From positions 1 to 17,867 of the forward strand of contig CAVFWS010000029.1 in the NCBI GenBank assembly GCA_963626295.1: a stretch of DNA of 17,867 bases, read 5' to 3'. This DNA is from UBA1731 sp963626295. Lineage in GTDB: Bacteria > Verrucomicrobiota > Kiritimatiellia > RFP12 > UBA1067. Made by a program: the position numbers and the translations under genes. Below are positions 1 through 6,692 of the stretch, piece by piece. Every line of letters starts with the position of its first letter. Position 1 is the first letter of the stretch. The notes beneath the pieces were generated by a model, which saw nothing but the letters and a program-made list of their open reading frames with translations, was not told the origin of the DNA and did no database searches.

Positions 1-135
1 GTGCGCGGCGGCTTCGTCTGCCACGACGAAAGCGAGGACGTGCTGCTCGTGAGCGAGGGGGGCTTCAGCGAAGACCCGAAGGCCGCGTGCTGGCGGCTCC
101 TGGACGCCGTGCCACCTACCCCCGCATTTATATAA
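1..135 (+). CDS. C-terminal end of an unidentified protein (5' truncated by window edge)
   Basis: Frame 1 is open from the first base and ends at TAA (133-135), giving 44 residues that begin VRGGFVCHDESEDVLLVSEG. I do not recognise the family. The last residues (VPPTPAFI) are encoded by the left half of the 42-bp palindrome at 111-152, and the stop codon lies at its centre. If bases 111-152 are removed in silico the frame is preserved (42 = 14 codons) and reads on as DAVEPKFAYR to a TAA at 175-177. The palindrome may therefore have replaced the original C-terminus. That is inference; the open frame and the stop are seen directly. The GTG at position 1 need not be the start. Confidence 0.5.
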   Translation: MRGGFVCHDESEDVLLVSEGGFSEDPKAACWRLLDAVPPTPAFI

Positions 136-152
136 ATGCGGGGGTAGGTGGC
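111..152. repeat. Perfect 42-bp palindrome (21-bp arms, no spacer)
   Basis: The left arm (111-131, starting GCCACCTACCCCCGC) is the exact reverse complement of the right arm (132-152, ending GCGGGGGTAGGTGGC). The centre is ATTTATATAAAT. As RNA it would fold into a very stable stem of about 19 bp with a 4-nt loop. No T-run follows on either strand, so it is not a standard intrinsic terminator. It overlaps the end of the upstream reading frame and supplies its stop codon. Only one copy was seen in the window. It could be a dispersed palindromic element, an RNA-processing or stability stem, or a U-tract-less terminator. Confidence 0.9.
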
Positions 153-181
153 GGAGCCTAAATTCGCGTATCGGTAAGAAC

Positions 182-212
182 TTGGTGTTGACACACAAAA
201 ACCATATATAAT
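182..212 (+). promoter_or_regulatory. Putative promoter for the small exported protein
   Basis: A perfect TATAAT lies at 207-212 and is followed by GCGCC. A TTGACA at 188-193 is only 13 bp upstream, too close for a usual -35. TTGGTG at 182-187 gives 19 bp. Just downstream, GCCAAA/TTTGGC (215-220 and 224-229) forms a 6-bp inverted repeat with a 3-bp spacer around the expected start point, which could be an operator or a small 5' hairpin. Confidence 0.5.
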
Positions 213-237
213 GCGCCAAAAAATTTGGCTCTTGAAA

Positions 238-281
238 AAGGAGGACTTGCCGTGCGTGACAAAAAGGAGAGGTGCGCTTTG
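238..281 (+). promoter_or_regulatory. Two tandem ribosome binding site/start pairs in the same frame
   Basis: AAGGAGG at 238-244 is followed 7 nt later by GTG at 252. AAGGAGAGG at 264-272 is followed 6 nt later by TTG at 279. Both starts are in frame with the 252-569 gene. The first has the better codon and Shine-Dalgarno match. The second gives a signal peptide of more usual length. Confidence 0.5.
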
Positions 282-569
282 AGTGGGAAAAAGGAAAGGT
301 CGCTTGTGTGTCGATATGCGTTGTCCATTGCGTTTGCCGGCATTGTCGTATGCGGCGCATCGGCTCTGGAGGTGACGGTAGATGCGGACGTTGACCGCAC
401 GATGACCGATGAGGCGGCGAATGCGCCATACGTGCTTGCCACCGCGACGGACGGCTTTGGCGGCACATTGCCGGCGCTTTCCAGTGCAAACTGGCGCTTG
501 CGCCTTTTTGACGACGGCAAGACGCTCGTTTTGCATGCGCGGCACGGCACGGCCGTGATTATTCGCTGA
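252..569 (+). CDS. Small exported protein of unknown function
   Basis: The 105-residue product has a signal peptide: a basic stretch (SGKKERSLVCRY), a hydrophobic core (ALSIAFAGIVVCG) and a likely cleavage after GASA. The mature part of about 65 residues begins LEVTVDADVDRTMTD and ends in LVLHARHGTAVIIR. GTG at 252 is chosen for its strong AAGGAGG; TTG at 279 is a real alternative and would make a 96-residue protein. I do not recognise a family. Its length and the joining of a signal peptide to a strand-like C-terminal segment would fit either a genuine small periplasmic or surface protein or the remnant of a larger one that lost its middle. Base composition here is less G+C-rich than in murJ downstream. 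Confidence 0.55.
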   Translation: MRDKKERCALSGKKERSLVCRYALSIAFAGIVVCGASALEVTVDADVDRTMTDEAANAPYVLATATDGFGGTLPALSSANWRLRLFDDGKTLVLHARHGTAVIIR

Positions 570-577
570 CGATGTGG

Positions 578-590
578 TAAAATAGCCGCA
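578..590 (+). promoter_or_regulatory. Putative -10 box giving a leaderless transcript at 590
   Basis: TGGTAAAATAGCCGC precedes ATG. The -10 TAAAAT (578-583) has an extended TGG just upstream, and the ATG begins 7 nt after its last base, where transcription would be expected to start. There is no Shine-Dalgarno sequence. No convincing -35 is present. Confidence 0.4.
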
Positions 591-832
591 TGAAAAACAT
601 GAAATCCACGTTTGGCTGCGCACTTCTCCTTGCGGGCGGCATTGCGTTCGGCTCGCCGCTTGCGCCGTTCCCGAAATGGAGCGGGCCACGCCCGGTGACG
701 CAAGGGCCGCACGAGCATTTCCTCGCAAGCGATTTCGCGATAGATTCGTGGAGTCCGGACGGTCGCCAGATAGCGTTCAACTCCGTGCATGAGGGATCGC
801 GCCAGGTGTACGTGAGGGACATATGCGAATAG
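590..832 (+). pseudogene. Remnant of a secreted PD40/TolB-like beta-propeller protein
   Basis: The 80-residue ORF has a signal peptide (residues 1-21, hydrophobic CALLLAGGIAFG) and then reads like the start of a PD40-repeat propeller (VTQGPHEHFLASDFAIDSW, residues 36-54). It passes straight into one PD40 motif (SWSPDGRQIAF, 53-63) and a segment resembling the last blade of such proteins (SVHEGSRQVYVRDI). Intact relatives have several blades and hundreds of residues. I infer an internal deletion, perhaps by recombination between two SPDGRQ-coding repeats. The frame stops at 830-832. One frame over, an open stretch continues to a TAG at 868-870 (ending MNYELVRR), one base before murJ, suggesting a frameshift near the end as well. 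It could instead be a functional single-motif protein. Confidence 0.5.
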
Positions 833-871
833 GCGATGCGACGATGAACTACGAGCTGGTGCGCCGATAGG

Positions 872-2401
872 ATGAACAGGATACTGAGGAATACCGCCAC
901 CGTAGGGGCGTTTACGGCGCTGTCGCGGGTACTCGGACTTGTCCGGGAGATGCTGCAGAGCCGATTCATAGGCGCAGGGGTCGAGCAGAGCGCATTCACG
1001 CTGGCGTTTGCCATCCCCAACATGGCGCGCAAGCTTTTCGGCGAAGGTGCGTTGACGGCGGCATTTGTCCCGGTGTTCAAGGGAGAGGTTGAGGCGAACG
1101 CGATGGAAAGCGCCCGCCGCCTCGCCAGGGCGGTCATGACGATGGCTCTGCTGATGGTCGGCTCCATAGTAGTCCTTGCGCTGCTTGGGCTTGATGCGTT
1201 TGTGCATTTCGGTTCGGGGTTGGAGTTGAGTGGCCGCACCCTGCTGACCATAGGTCTCGTCAAGACGCTTCTGCCGTACATGATCTTCATCTGTGGCGCG
1301 GCGCTTGGCATGGGGGTGCTGAACGCCATGGGGCACTTCAGGGCATCGAGCGCGATGCCCTGTCTGCTCAACGTGTTCTGGATAGGCATCCTCGTGTGGA
1401 TATGCTTCCATCCTGAGCTTGGCCTTGATCGGCGCATACACCTTGTGTGCTGGGCGATATTGGCGGCCGGCGTCGCGCAGATGACGTTCATGCTTTGGCG
1501 CATGCGCAAGGCGGGAGTTGCGCCTAAGCCCTCCTTCAGGGGATGGAAAGACCCGAAGGTGCGCCTCGTGTGGAAGAACACCGCAATTGCCGCAATAGGG
1601 GCGGGGACCGTGCAGATCAACTACATGCTCGACCAGGTGCTGGGGCAGGTTGCCGCCCCATGGGCGGCAGGCGTGATCGGATATGCCGAACGCCTCATGG
1701 ATCTTCCGCTTGGGGTCATAGGCGTATCCTTCGGCACCGTTCTTCTGCCGGCCTTTGCGGGGCACTTCGCCAAGGGGGACATGGAGGGGGCCCGTGCGGC
1801 ATTCATATCATCGACCAGGCAGATGCTGTTCGTGATGATACCGGCGGCGGTCGGGCTCGGCGTGCTTGCCGCCGACGTGACGACCGTGATATATCGCGGC
1901 GGCGCGTTCGACGCCACAGCCGTCGTGCGCGTATCGAGGACCGTCGCGGTGTATGCCCTGGGGCTTGGGTTCTTCGGACTCCAGAAGTCGCTTGTCCCGT
2001 GGTTTCAGGCGCAGAACGACATGAGGACCCCGCTGCGGACGTCCGTTTGGACCGTGTGCATGAACGCATCGCTGAACATCCTCGCCGTATTGTGTCTGCC
2101 CGTAGAGTGGCGGCACGTTGGCCTTGCCGCATCCACAGTCCTGTGCGCCGCATTCGGATGCGCAATGCTTGTCGTTGCCGCACATCGCCGAAACGGTTCG
2201 CTTGGCTTGGGCAAGCTGGCGTCGCCGGTGCTTAGGATGGTTGCCGGATCCGCCATCATGGCCGGATCGCTCGTGGCTGTGAGGGCTTATGTAAGAATGC
2301 CGCCCGTGCCATCGCTCTTCGTTTTGCTTGCGGTAGGGGCGGGTACGTACTTCGCCGCAATGGCGGCAATGGGCATGAGGTGGCGTCGCCGCGCAATTTG
2401 A
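872..2401 (+). CDS. murJ: MurJ/MviN lipid II flippase
   Basis: This 509-residue inner-membrane protein moves the lipid-linked peptidoglycan precursor (lipid II) from the cytoplasmic to the periplasmic face. The N-terminus is diagnostic: LSRVLGLVREML, FTLAFAIPNMARKLFGEGAL and AAFVPVFKGE match the conserved MurJ start with its arginines and the IPN-x(4)-LFGEGA segment. About a dozen or more hydrophobic helices follow along the whole length (family: 14), and the length is normal. ATG at 872 has no clear Shine-Dalgarno sequence. It sits one base after the TAG (868-870) of the decayed upstream gene, so translation may originally have been coupled to it. The TGA stop (2399-2401) is embedded in the -35 box of the next promoter. 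The gene is expected to be essential in a walled bacterium. Confidence 0.95.
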   Translation: MNRILRNTATVGAFTALSRVLGLVREMLQSRFIGAGVEQSAFTLAFAIPNMARKLFGEGALTAAFVPVFKGEVEANAMESARRLARAVMTMALLMVGSIVVLALLGLDAFVHFGSGLELSGRTLLTIGLVKTLLPYMIFICGAALGMGVLNAMGHFRASSAMPCLLNVFWIGILVWICFHPELGLDRRIHLVCWAILAAGVAQMTFMLWRMRKAGVAPKPSFRGWKDPKVRLVWKNTAIAAIGAGTVQINYMLDQVLGQVAAPWAAGVIGYAERLMDLPLGVIGVSFGTVLLPAFAGHFAKGDMEGARAAFISSTRQMLFVMIPAAVGLGVLAADVTTVIYRGGAFDATAVVRVSRTVAVYALGLGFFGLQKSLVPWFQAQNDMRTPLRTSVWTVCMNASLNILAVLCLPVEWRHVGLAASTVLCAAFGCAMLVVAAHRRNGSLGLGKLASPVLRMVAGSAIMAGSLVAVRAYVRMPPVPSLFVLLAVGAGTYFAAMAAMGMRWRRRAI

Positions 2402-2427
2402 CAAGATAAAAACGCTTGGTGTATAAT
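2398..2427 (+). promoter_or_regulatory. Strong sigma70-type promoter overlapping the murJ stop codon
   Basis: TTGACA (2398-2403), an 18-bp spacer, then TATAAT (2422-2427) followed by TCCGCCC. The murJ TGA (2399-2401) lies inside the -35 box. Downstream, ATG AAA CCA TAC TGA at 2440-2454 is a four-codon ORF near the expected 5' end of the mRNA, before the real start at 2474. Confidence 0.75.
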
Positions 2428-2473
2428 TCCGCCCAAACAATGAAACCATACTGAAAGACGAAAGGGTGAAACG

Positions 2474-4639
2474 ATGCGGATAATTGTCTTGATGGCGATG
2501 GCGGCATTTGCGGTCGGAGCCGCTGCGGATTGTCGGGATGTGGTGATCGAGAATGGGCGGATGAGGCTCGTGATAGGCGGCGACGCCCGCGCCAAGTCGC
2601 TTGTCGTGAAGGCGACGGGGCAGGAGATGCTTGACCTCTCTGAGGACGTCCCGGCGTTTTCAGTTGTTCAGGACCGCCCGTTCAACAACGAGATAAAGCT
2701 CCTGTTCGCGAACAAGCGCACTGAATACCGGGCAGACCGCGTGCGCCGCGAAGGCGACTGCCTGTTGGTCGGGTTCGAGCAGATTTCATACGAGGCGAAG
2801 ATACGTGTCACTGAACGCCCCGGTTACGTCGTTTTCGAGCTCGTGGACTTTCCTCTCGGCCCGGAGGGGAGCAACCACCTCACGATGACGTATCCTCCCG
2901 TGGACGTCATGCGCCTCCTCAACCTGCCGGTCAGGTCGCAGGCCCATTTCGGCGATTGGCTGAACGTAAGCTGGGATGACGCGTCCGCGCTGTCGCTGTT
3001 CGCGGCGGAACCGATGACGTGGATAGAGAACACGCGGCGGCACGGATTCCGCCTCATGACGGCAGAGGCCCACCGAGGCGTGCGCCTGCGCGGGACGAAG
3101 GCTGTGCTCATCGCGTCGGCCACTTCCGATTTCCTCGACCTGATGGACGCCGCGGAAACGGATCTCGATCTGCCTCGCGGCGTCAAGAGCCGCCGCGACC
3201 CGAGAATGTGCCAGTCGATATACTGGACCGGTTCCGTTGATCCAACGAATGTCGATGAGCACATCGCCCTCGCCAAGCGCGGCGGGTTCACAAAGATGCT
3301 CATCTACCACACCGCTGTCTGCGAGCATCCCGGGGACTACATCGCCATCGGGGACTACAATCCGGATCCAAAGCGGTATCCCAACGGATACGCGTCGATC
3401 CGCGAAATGCTCGCTAAGATCAAGGCCGCAGGAATAACTCCCGGCCTGCATGTCCTGCAGACGTTCATCGGCTTCAATTCGCGCTACGTCACGCCCGTCG
3501 CGGATTCGAGGCTGAACCTGAAGCGGCACTTCACGCTGTCAAAGCCGTTTGGGGCGTCAGCCTCGGGAGACCTTTACGTGCAGGAGAATCCCGTCGATTC
3601 GCCGACCAACACGGAGAGCCGCATCCTTGCGTTCGGCGGCGAGCTTCTCGAGTACACCGGATTCACCACGGAGCGTCCCTACAAGTTCACTGGCGTGGCT
3701 CGCGGCGCGAAGAAGACCCGTGTGGTCGATCACCCGCAGGGGCAGATAGGGGGCATCCTTGACGTGTGCGAATTCGGCGGAAGAAGCTGCTACATAGACC
3801 AGAATACCGATCTGCAGGACGAAATCGCAGACAAGATCGCCAAGGTCTACGACTGCGGATTCGAGTTCATGTACAACGACGGTTCCGAGGGCGTGAACGT
3901 GCCGCAGGGCATACATGTCGCCAATGCCCAGTACAGGGTCTGGAAAAGGCTCGCGAAAAAGCCTTTCTTCACGGAAGGCGCGGCGAAAAGCCACTTCGGC
4001 TGGCACCATCAGGGCGGCGCAAACGCCTTTGACAGGTTCCCGCCGGAGGTGTTCAAGGACATGATCGTGCGCTGGCCGCTCTACGAGGCTCCGATCATGC
4101 GGGAGGACTTCACGCAGGTGGATTTCGGATGGTGGGGCATCTATCCGCCGGGCGACAAGACGATGGGTATGCAGATTGACATGTGGGAGTTCGGGACCTC
4201 CAAGGCTGCGGCGTGGGATTGTCCGGCCACGATACAGTTTGCGCTGCAGACGGCGAAGAGCCATCCCCGCATGGACGACCTGCTGGAGGTGATGCGCCGC
4301 TGGGAGGATGTGCGCGCGAAGAGGTGGCTTACGCCGCAGCAGCGCGAGATGCTGAAGGACCCCAAGAGGGAATTCCACCTTTTCAAGGATGAATCGGGCG
4401 AGTATGAGCTTTGCGAGATCGAGCTGCTCGCCGCCCCCGCCGGGGCGAAGCATCTGCGCGGATTCCTCTTCGAGCGCGCGGGCAGGCGCGTGGTCGCCGC
4501 CTGGCACACGGCAGGGAAGGGGCTGGTCACGTGGGGCCTCGGCCCGAAGGAGGAGCTTGCGGGCGTCAGGTACTTCCCGACGGACAGGTCCCGCGACGAG
4601 GTGAAGGGTCTGTGGGCCGCGGCGACGCTTGCTGACTGA
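2474..4639 (+). CDS. Secreted putative TIM-barrel glycoside hydrolase, family unresolved
   Basis: The 721-residue protein has a cleavable signal peptide (residues 1-19, MRIIVLMAMAAFAVGAAAD). By pattern it has an N-terminal beta-sandwich (about 20-230), a barrel-like region (about 235-600) starting QSIYWTGSVDPTNVDEH and containing KAAGITPGLHV, and a C-terminal beta domain (about 640-721). This resembles GH31/GH36-type enzymes. Candidate catalytic acids are D469 in FMYNDGSEG and E572 or D582 in MWEFG/AWDCP; the assignment is inference. A segment with FTGVARGAKKTRVVDHPQG interrupts the barrel. The substrate cannot be read from sequence. AAAGGGTG (2460-2467) serves as ribosome binding site. It is the first gene after a strong promoter and is followed within 9 bases by a two-component system. 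Confidence 0.6.
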   Translation: MRIIVLMAMAAFAVGAAADCRDVVIENGRMRLVIGGDARAKSLVVKATGQEMLDLSEDVPAFSVVQDRPFNNEIKLLFANKRTEYRADRVRREGDCLLVGFEQISYEAKIRVTERPGYVVFELVDFPLGPEGSNHLTMTYPPVDVMRLLNLPVRSQAHFGDWLNVSWDDASALSLFAAEPMTWIENTRRHGFRLMTAEAHRGVRLRGTKAVLIASATSDFLDLMDAAETDLDLPRGVKSRRDPRMCQSIYWTGSVDPTNVDEHIALAKRGGFTKMLIYHTAVCEHPGDYIAIGDYNPDPKRYPNGYASIREMLAKIKAAGITPGLHVLQTFIGFNSRYVTPVADSRLNLKRHFTLSKPFGASASGDLYVQENPVDSPTNTESRILAFGGELLEYTGFTTERPYKFTGVARGAKKTRVVDHPQGQIGGILDVCEFGGRSCYIDQNTDLQDEIADKIAKVYDCGFEFMYNDGSEGVNVPQGIHVANAQYRVWKRLAKKPFFTEGAAKSHFGWHHQGGANAFDRFPPEVFKDMIVRWPLYEAPIMREDFTQVDFGWWGIYPPGDKTMGMQIDMWEFGTSKAAAWDCPATIQFALQTAKSHPRMDDLLEVMRRWEDVRAKRWLTPQQREMLKDPKREFHLFKDESGEYELCEIELLAAPAGAKHLRGFLFERAGRRVVAAWHTAGKGLVTWGLGPKEELAGVRYFPTDRSRDEVKGLWAAATLAD

Positions 4640-4648
4640 GGCGCCCAA

Positions 4649-5329
4649 TTGAACGGGCTGGCCTCCATAGTCGTCGTGGAAGACGACGCCGTGATACGCG
4701 CCGTGCTGGAGATGGCCCTTGCGGCAGAGGGGTTCACGAAGGTCGCAAGTTGCGCACGCGGGGATGAAGGCCTTAAGGCGATCCGCCTTCGCAGACCCGA
4801 CCTCGTGCTGCTGGACGTGATGCTTCCCGGCCTGGACGGCTTCTCGCTGTGCAGATCCGTGCGGGGCGACGCATCGCTTTCGGACACGCGCATAATAATG
4901 CTCACCGCGCGAACGCAGAGCGAAGACATCGTACGGGGCCTTGAATGCGGCGCCGACGATTATGTCACCAAGCCGTTCGACCGGAAGGTTCTCTTGGCCC
5001 GCGTCAAGGCCGTATTGAGGCGCGGCGGCATCGTGTCGGCCGGCGCCGATTTCGACGGCCTCGTGCTCAATGAGGATGCCCATACCGTCTCGCTGCATGG
5101 CGAAGACCTCAAGCTGCCACTCGGGGAGTTCCGCATACTGTCGCTATTGGCGTCTCATCGCGGGCGTGTGCTGTCACGCGCCAGAATGCTCGACTCCGTG
5201 CAGGGCGGCGACAGGTTCGCCACGGAAAGGACTATTGACGTCCAGATCGCGAACATACGCCGGAAGTTGGGACGCTGGGCTGAGCACATCGAGACGATCC
5301 GCGGCGTTGGATACCGGGTCAAGCCATGA
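4649..5329 (+). CDS. OmpR/PhoB-family response regulator
   Basis: This 226-residue cytoplasmic transcription factor is activated by phosphorylation. The receiver domain (about 5-120) has the acidic pocket E11-D12-D13, the phospho-acceptor D56 in LVLLDVMLPGLDGF, T86 in MLTAR and K108 in YVTKPF. The C-terminal winged helix (about 130-226) contains LPLGEFRILSLLASHRGRVLSR and ends with the typical ERTIDVQIANIRRKLG and IRGVGYRVKP. The start is TTG at 4649, with GAGG at 4638-4641 overlapping the upstream stop. The kinase ATG overlaps its stop (ATGA at 5326-5329). It is closest in layout to PhoB, but the signal is not known. Being cotranscribed with the secreted hydrolase gene, it may regulate glycan use; that is inference. 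Confidence 0.93.
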   Translation: MNGLASIVVVEDDAVIRAVLEMALAAEGFTKVASCARGDEGLKAIRLRRPDLVLLDVMLPGLDGFSLCRSVRGDASLSDTRIIMLTARTQSEDIVRGLECGADDYVTKPFDRKVLLARVKAVLRRGGIVSAGADFDGLVLNEDAHTVSLHGEDLKLPLGEFRILSLLASHRGRVLSRARMLDSVQGGDRFATERTIDVQIANIRRKLGRWAEHIETIRGVGYRVKP

Positions 5330-6540
5330 AACTGCCCAATGCGGATCTGCTGCCGTCGCTGCTTGTCGCGGTCGCCCTCGCCGTTGCCGCCACCATCTTC
5401 GTCTCCGAGACGGATTCGTTCCGCAAGGCGGTCGCGGAGTGGGCGTCCCGCGACCTGGCGTCAAGGACGGAACTTGCCGCGGCGACGCTTTGCGAGCCAT
5501 TGAGGACGGGGGACTTCCGGCAGATACATGAGTTTGGGGCGTCATGCTCCGCCGAAGGCGTGAGGCTTACCATATTCAGCGGTCCGGGCGGAGTGGTGTT
5601 TGACTCCGTTGGCAGGCCGTCAGACCAGGCCGAGTCGATATACGAGACCCGACATAGCGGCGAGTTCCGCGTTAGGCTCGGCATCCCGGTCGAGCGGGTC
5701 ATGGCTCCGTACAGGCGCGCACAGTATGGATTCATGCTTGCGGCGATAGTCGGCGGCTCCGGGGTGCTGCTGGTGCTGCTTTTCACGGTGCGGCAGCGTG
5801 CCAGGATGCGCGAGCTCGCGCGAGAGCGTGATTCCCAGCGCAGGCTCGTCGAAGAGATGAAGAAGGTGGAGGCGTTCAGGCGGGACTTCATCGCGGACGT
5901 GTCGCACGAGATCAAGACGCCGTTGACCGGCATCATCGGCTCCGTGGATCTGCTGGTGTCAGGAGATGTCCCAGAGGCCATGAAGCCTCGTCTGCTCGCT
6001 ATGGTCAAAACGGAGTCTGAACGGCTCAATGCGCTTGCCCAGGGGATATTGTCCCTTTCCAGATTGGAGCGGAACGGCGCAACCGCCGATATGTCTGACG
6101 CCAACCTTTCGGAAATCGCCAATGGCGCCGTCGAGAGGCTTCGCCCTTTGGCGGCGGATAAGGGGATCTGCATTGGCGTTGACGTCCCAGACGCCTGCGA
6201 TGTCAGGTGTGACGGGCAGTTGATCTTCGGCGCGGTGTCGAATCTCGTTGCCAATGCGATCCGCCATTCCGGGTCGAAGGATGTCGCGGTGCGGATTTCA
6301 GTCGGAAGCGACGAGGTCTCGGTCATTGTCGAAGACCACGGCGTGGGGATTCCCCCCGAGGAGCAGACGAGGGTGTTCGAAAGGTTCTACCGGGTGGATC
6401 GGGCGCGAAGCGCCGATACGGGCGGCGCCGGGCTGGGGCTTGCCATTGTCCGCCGAATAGCACGGCTTCATGGCGGCGACGTGAAGCTTGAGCGGTCGCA
6501 GCCTTCCGGCTGCCGATTCATTCTCTCCATCCCACGTTGA
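5326..6540 (+). CDS. Membrane sensor histidine kinase (PhoR-like)
   Basis: This 404-residue kinase is the partner of the regulator encoded just upstream (4-base overlap). The order is: TM helix about 8-27, a periplasmic sensor of about 100 residues, TM helix about 134-155, a charged linker likely to be coiled coil (156-185), then HisKA with phospho-accepting H194 in FIADVSHEIKTPLTG. The HATPase domain (about 295-404) has N310 in NLVANAIRHS, the G1 box EDHGVGIPP (336-344), the F box VFERFYRVD and the G2 box GGAGLGLAI (366-374). All catalytic motifs are present. It has no PAS or cytoplasmic HAMP domain that I can recognise, so it is simpler than E. coli PhoR. The signal sensed by the periplasmic part is unknown. 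No terminator is visible after it. Confidence 0.93.
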   Translation: MKLPNADLLPSLLVAVALAVAATIFVSETDSFRKAVAEWASRDLASRTELAAATLCEPLRTGDFRQIHEFGASCSAEGVRLTIFSGPGGVVFDSVGRPSDQAESIYETRHSGEFRVRLGIPVERVMAPYRRAQYGFMLAAIVGGSGVLLVLLFTVRQRARMRELARERDSQRRLVEEMKKVEAFRRDFIADVSHEIKTPLTGIIGSVDLLVSGDVPEAMKPRLLAMVKTESERLNALAQGILSLSRLERNGATADMSDANLSEIANGAVERLRPLAADKGICIGVDVPDACDVRCDGQLIFGAVSNLVANAIRHSGSKDVAVRISVGSDEVSVIVEDHGVGIPPEEQTRVFERFYRVDRARSADTGGAGLGLAIVRRIARLHGGDVKLERSQPSGCRFILSIPR

Positions 6541-6652
6541 ATCGGTCCGGGCAGATTTTGCCGACGATTGAGGCGCGTAGCCACGCTGTCGCGGGCGACG
6601 GGTTTGACAAGAAAATAGAGGGCACTTTACCTGGGAGATATGACACCCTTCG

Positions 6653-6681
6653 TTGCGCGAGGGGGGGCGATTTGGTATACT
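6653..6681 (+). promoter_or_regulatory. Promoter for the porin, nearly leaderless
   Basis: TTGCGC (6653-6658), a 17-bp spacer containing a G-run, then TATACT (6676-6681) preceded by TGG (extended -10) and followed by TCACGCCC. The porin ATG at 6693 is 12 bases past the -10, so the 5' leader would be only a few bases long and without a ribosome binding site. Confidence 0.65.
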
Positions 6682-6692
6682 TCACGCCCAAT

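Noticed and set aside
111..152. The palindrome as a CRISPR repeat or attachment site
   Set aside because: There is a single copy, no spacers, no cas or integrase gene, and no flanking duplication.
188..193. TTGACA at 188 as the -35 partner of TATAAT at 207
   Set aside because: The spacer is only 13 bp, too short for sigma70-type recognition; the match may be coincidental, so only the -10 is relied on.
158..1765. A 535-codon minus-strand open frame over the small ORFs and murJ
   Set aside because: It covers the clearly coding murJ on the other strand, and its product is low-complexity, basic and unlike any family.
3557..5098. A 513-codon minus-strand open frame opposite the hydrolase and response regulator genes
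   Set aside because: Shadow of two real genes; the response regulator motifs on the plus strand are decisive.
6604..6632. TTGACA at 6604 as a -35 box
   Set aside because: No -10-like hexamer lies 15-19 bases downstream; the TTGCGC/TATACT pair nearer the gene fits better.
6537..6692. A longer porin start at TTG 6537
   Set aside because: It would place the promoter inside the coding region and put about 50 non-conserved-looking residues before a textbook signal peptide.
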